DNA of 7,171 nucleotides, from NCBI GenBank assembly GCA_964468475.1, contig CAYXUL010000098.1, forward strand, positions 1 through 7,171, given 5' to 3'. Position numbers and translations under genes: made by a program. Origin of the DNA: JBECKX01 sp964468475. GTDB taxonomy: Bacteria; Zixibacteria; MSB-5A5; CAIYYT01. Position 1 is the stretch's first letter, and every line of letters begins with the position of its first letter. Shown piece by piece: positions 5,752 to 7,171 of this stretch. The notes under the pieces are model-generated. The model was not told the origin of the DNA. It worked only from the letters and a program-made list of their open reading frames with translations, and searched no databases.

Positions 5752-7167
5752 TTGCTTTCAGCTTTAGACCTGATCGTAGTCGCTTTCTACCTTGTGGGCA
5801 TTATTGCTTTCGGGTTGAGAAGGCAGAAAGGCACTTCCTCAAGCACAGTTGAGTACCTCCTGGGTGGGCGGAAGCTGACCCTTCCCGCGCTGGTTGCCAC
5901 CCTGGTGTCGAATTGGTACGGCGGCATCCTCGGGGTAGGGGAGTACTCCTACCGATTCGGGCTCTCGAACTGGTTTGTCTTCGGGCTTCCCTATTATCTT
6001 GCGGCCTTGCTTTTCGCCTGGTTACTTGCTTCCAAAGCCCGGCGCACTGAATTCATCACCATCCCTGATCGCCTGAACCACATCTATGGGCGTCACGCCG
6101 CCGGGCTCGGAGCGATTGTCGTGTTCCTCTGGACCCTGCCGGCTGCCTACGTCCTGATCCTCGGCGTCTTGGGCAACACCTTCTTTGGCTGGCCGCAATG
6201 GGTTGGGATCGTGCTCGGCACGGTGCTGGTGGGGGCTTACGCCTTCCTCGGCGGGTTCAAGACGCTGGTACGCGCCGACATCTGGCATTTTTCCTTCATG
6301 TATCTTGGTTTCGCGGTAATCACTATAGTTCTGCTCTCCAACTACGGCGGACTTGAGTTTCTGCATCAGCATGTTCCCGCGGTAAACTTCACCTGGCACG
6401 GTGGTAACTCTGTTTGGTACATAGCCGTCTGGTACATAATCGCGCTCGCAACACTTGTCGAACCGTCGTTCTATCAGGTAGCCTATGCTGCCCGCACCGA
6501 GAAAATTGCCAAGAGCGGAATTCTCATCTCCATTGCCTGCTGGTTTGTTTTCGATGTGATGACTACGACTTGCGGTCTCTATGCGCGGGCAATTCTCCCT
6601 GAAGGAATCGATCCCATCGCGGCGTATCCGCTTCTCGGAGGCAAAGTCCTGCCCGTCGGCCTGACGGGTTTGTTTGCTGTCGCGATGCTGGCGACGGTGA
6701 TTTCCACGGCAGACTCCTACCTGTTCATTTCTGCGTCGACTCTGGGCAAAGACATCATGTCGGGATGGCTCAGAAAGGGAGATGAAAAAGCCAACTACTA
6801 TACCAAATGGGCGCTGGTGCTGGCGGGCTTGCTAACGATCGTCATTACCCTGTTCTTTGAGTCGGTGGTATCGATCTGGTATGCTTTCGGCTCGATAGGG
6901 ACCCCCATTCTGCTGATGCCGTTGGTGACAACCTATCTTGGCAAGCGAACCATGCCACAGAGAGCCGCAATTATCTCGATGGTTCTCTCCGGAGTGGCAT
7001 CCGCACTCTGGATGCTCTCCGCCAACTGGACGGGCGATGGCGGCTACTGGCTGGGTATCCAACCCATTTTGCCTGGAATCGTGATCTCAGTGCTCATCTA
7101 CGTGCTCACCTCGCACAGAGACCAGGCGCAATTATCAACTGGACAAGCGACAGTATTGGGTTCATAA
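5752..7167 (+). CDS. Sodium:solute symporter family permease, predicted thiamin or thiamin-precursor transporter
   Basis: This inner-membrane permease of the SSS family (471 aa, a normal length) has hydrophobic helices throughout. Family landmarks, in order: TM1 at about 4-22; EYLLGGRKLTLPALVATL (34-51), then NWYGGILGVGEYSYRFG (54-70); GGFKTLVRADIWHF (167-180); the TM7-region EPSFYQVAYAA (237-247); and TM8 VISTADSYLFISASTLGKDI (316-335), whose STADS serines match the Na2 sodium site. Start is TTG at 5752, directly after the receptor's TAG and in the same frame. No in-frame ATG lies early enough to preserve TM1. AGG at 5739-5741, 10 nt upstream, is the only ribosome-binding sequence, so translation is probably coupled to the receptor. 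The riboswitch two genes' distance upstream implies thiamin, HMP or a related compound as substrate. SSS proteins under THI-element control have been predicted as thiamin-related transporters (ThiV) in other organisms; whether this is an orthologue cannot be told here. Ends with TAA four bases before the window edge. Confidence 0.93.
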   Translation: MLSALDLIVVAFYLVGIIAFGLRRQKGTSSSTVEYLLGGRKLTLPALVATLVSNWYGGILGVGEYSYRFGLSNWFVFGLPYYLAALLFAWLLASKARRTEFITIPDRLNHIYGRHAAGLGAIVVFLWTLPAAYVLILGVLGNTFFGWPQWVGIVLGTVLVGAYAFLGGFKTLVRADIWHFSFMYLGFAVITIVLLSNYGGLEFLHQHVPAVNFTWHGGNSVWYIAVWYIIALATLVEPSFYQVAYAARTEKIAKSGILISIACWFVFDVMTTTCGLYARAILPEGIDPIAAYPLLGGKVLPVGLTGLFAVAMLATVISTADSYLFISASTLGKDIMSGWLRKGDEKANYYTKWALVLAGLLTIVITLFFESVVSIWYAFGSIGTPILLMPLVTTYLGKRTMPQRAAIISMVLSGVASALWMLSANWTGDGGYWLGIQPILPGIVISVLIYVLTSHRDQAQLSTGQATVLGS

Positions 7168-7171
7168 TTCA

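Overview
The window looks like part of a Gram-negative bacterial chromosome. The evidence is a TonB-dependent outer-membrane receptor with an N-terminal carboxypeptidase-D-like domain, a gene style common in Bacteroidetes and related FCB-group lineages. Base composition is mid-range, and the sequence carries two 100-N assembly gaps (2030-2129 and 5244-5343), which suggests a draft or metagenome-derived contig. I cannot name the organism; an uncultured FCB-type lineage is a guess.

Left half (1-3026, all on the minus strand): a compact serine-biosynthesis operon, read right to left. First comes a DUF1015-family protein (3026 to 2000, interrupted by a gap). Then, after 31 nt, a short ACT-less D-3-phosphoglycerate dehydrogenase, serA (1968-1075). 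After a further 28 nt comes phosphoserine aminotransferase, serC (1046 to the window edge, missing only its last few residues). SerA and SerC make phosphoserine from 3-phosphoglycerate. No serB phosphatase is seen here. The DUF1015 protein carries a DGHHR motif like that of the ParB/sulfiredoxin-type free-serine kinases, so it is a speculative candidate for a phosphoserine/serine step.

Middle (3027-3572): a divergent intergenic region of about 546 bp. It holds candidate promoters for both directions and a clear TPP (thiamin pyrophosphate) riboswitch at 3326-3411 on the plus strand. Downstream of the aptamer is a plausible expression platform. The P1 5' strand TGCCGTT is repeated exactly at 3464-3470, where it can compete for the P1 3' strand. 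Next to it, CCTCAC (3456-3461) is an exact complement of the receptor's Shine-Dalgarno GTGAGG (3561-3566). Together these suggest a translational OFF switch.

Right half (3573-7167, plus strand): a two-gene transport operon under the riboswitch. It encodes a TonB-dependent receptor (3573-5751, interrupted by a gap) and a sodium:solute symporter-family permease (5752-7167). The permease start codon directly abuts the receptor's TAG stop in the same frame. With the riboswitch, the pair is best read as an uptake route for thiamin or a thiamin precursor: TonB-driven across the outer membrane, then sodium-driven across the inner membrane.

Both gaps break the reading frame of the gene they lie in. 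The sequence on each side fits the same gene only if the missing length is a multiple of three, so the 100-N runs are placeholders rather than measured lengths.
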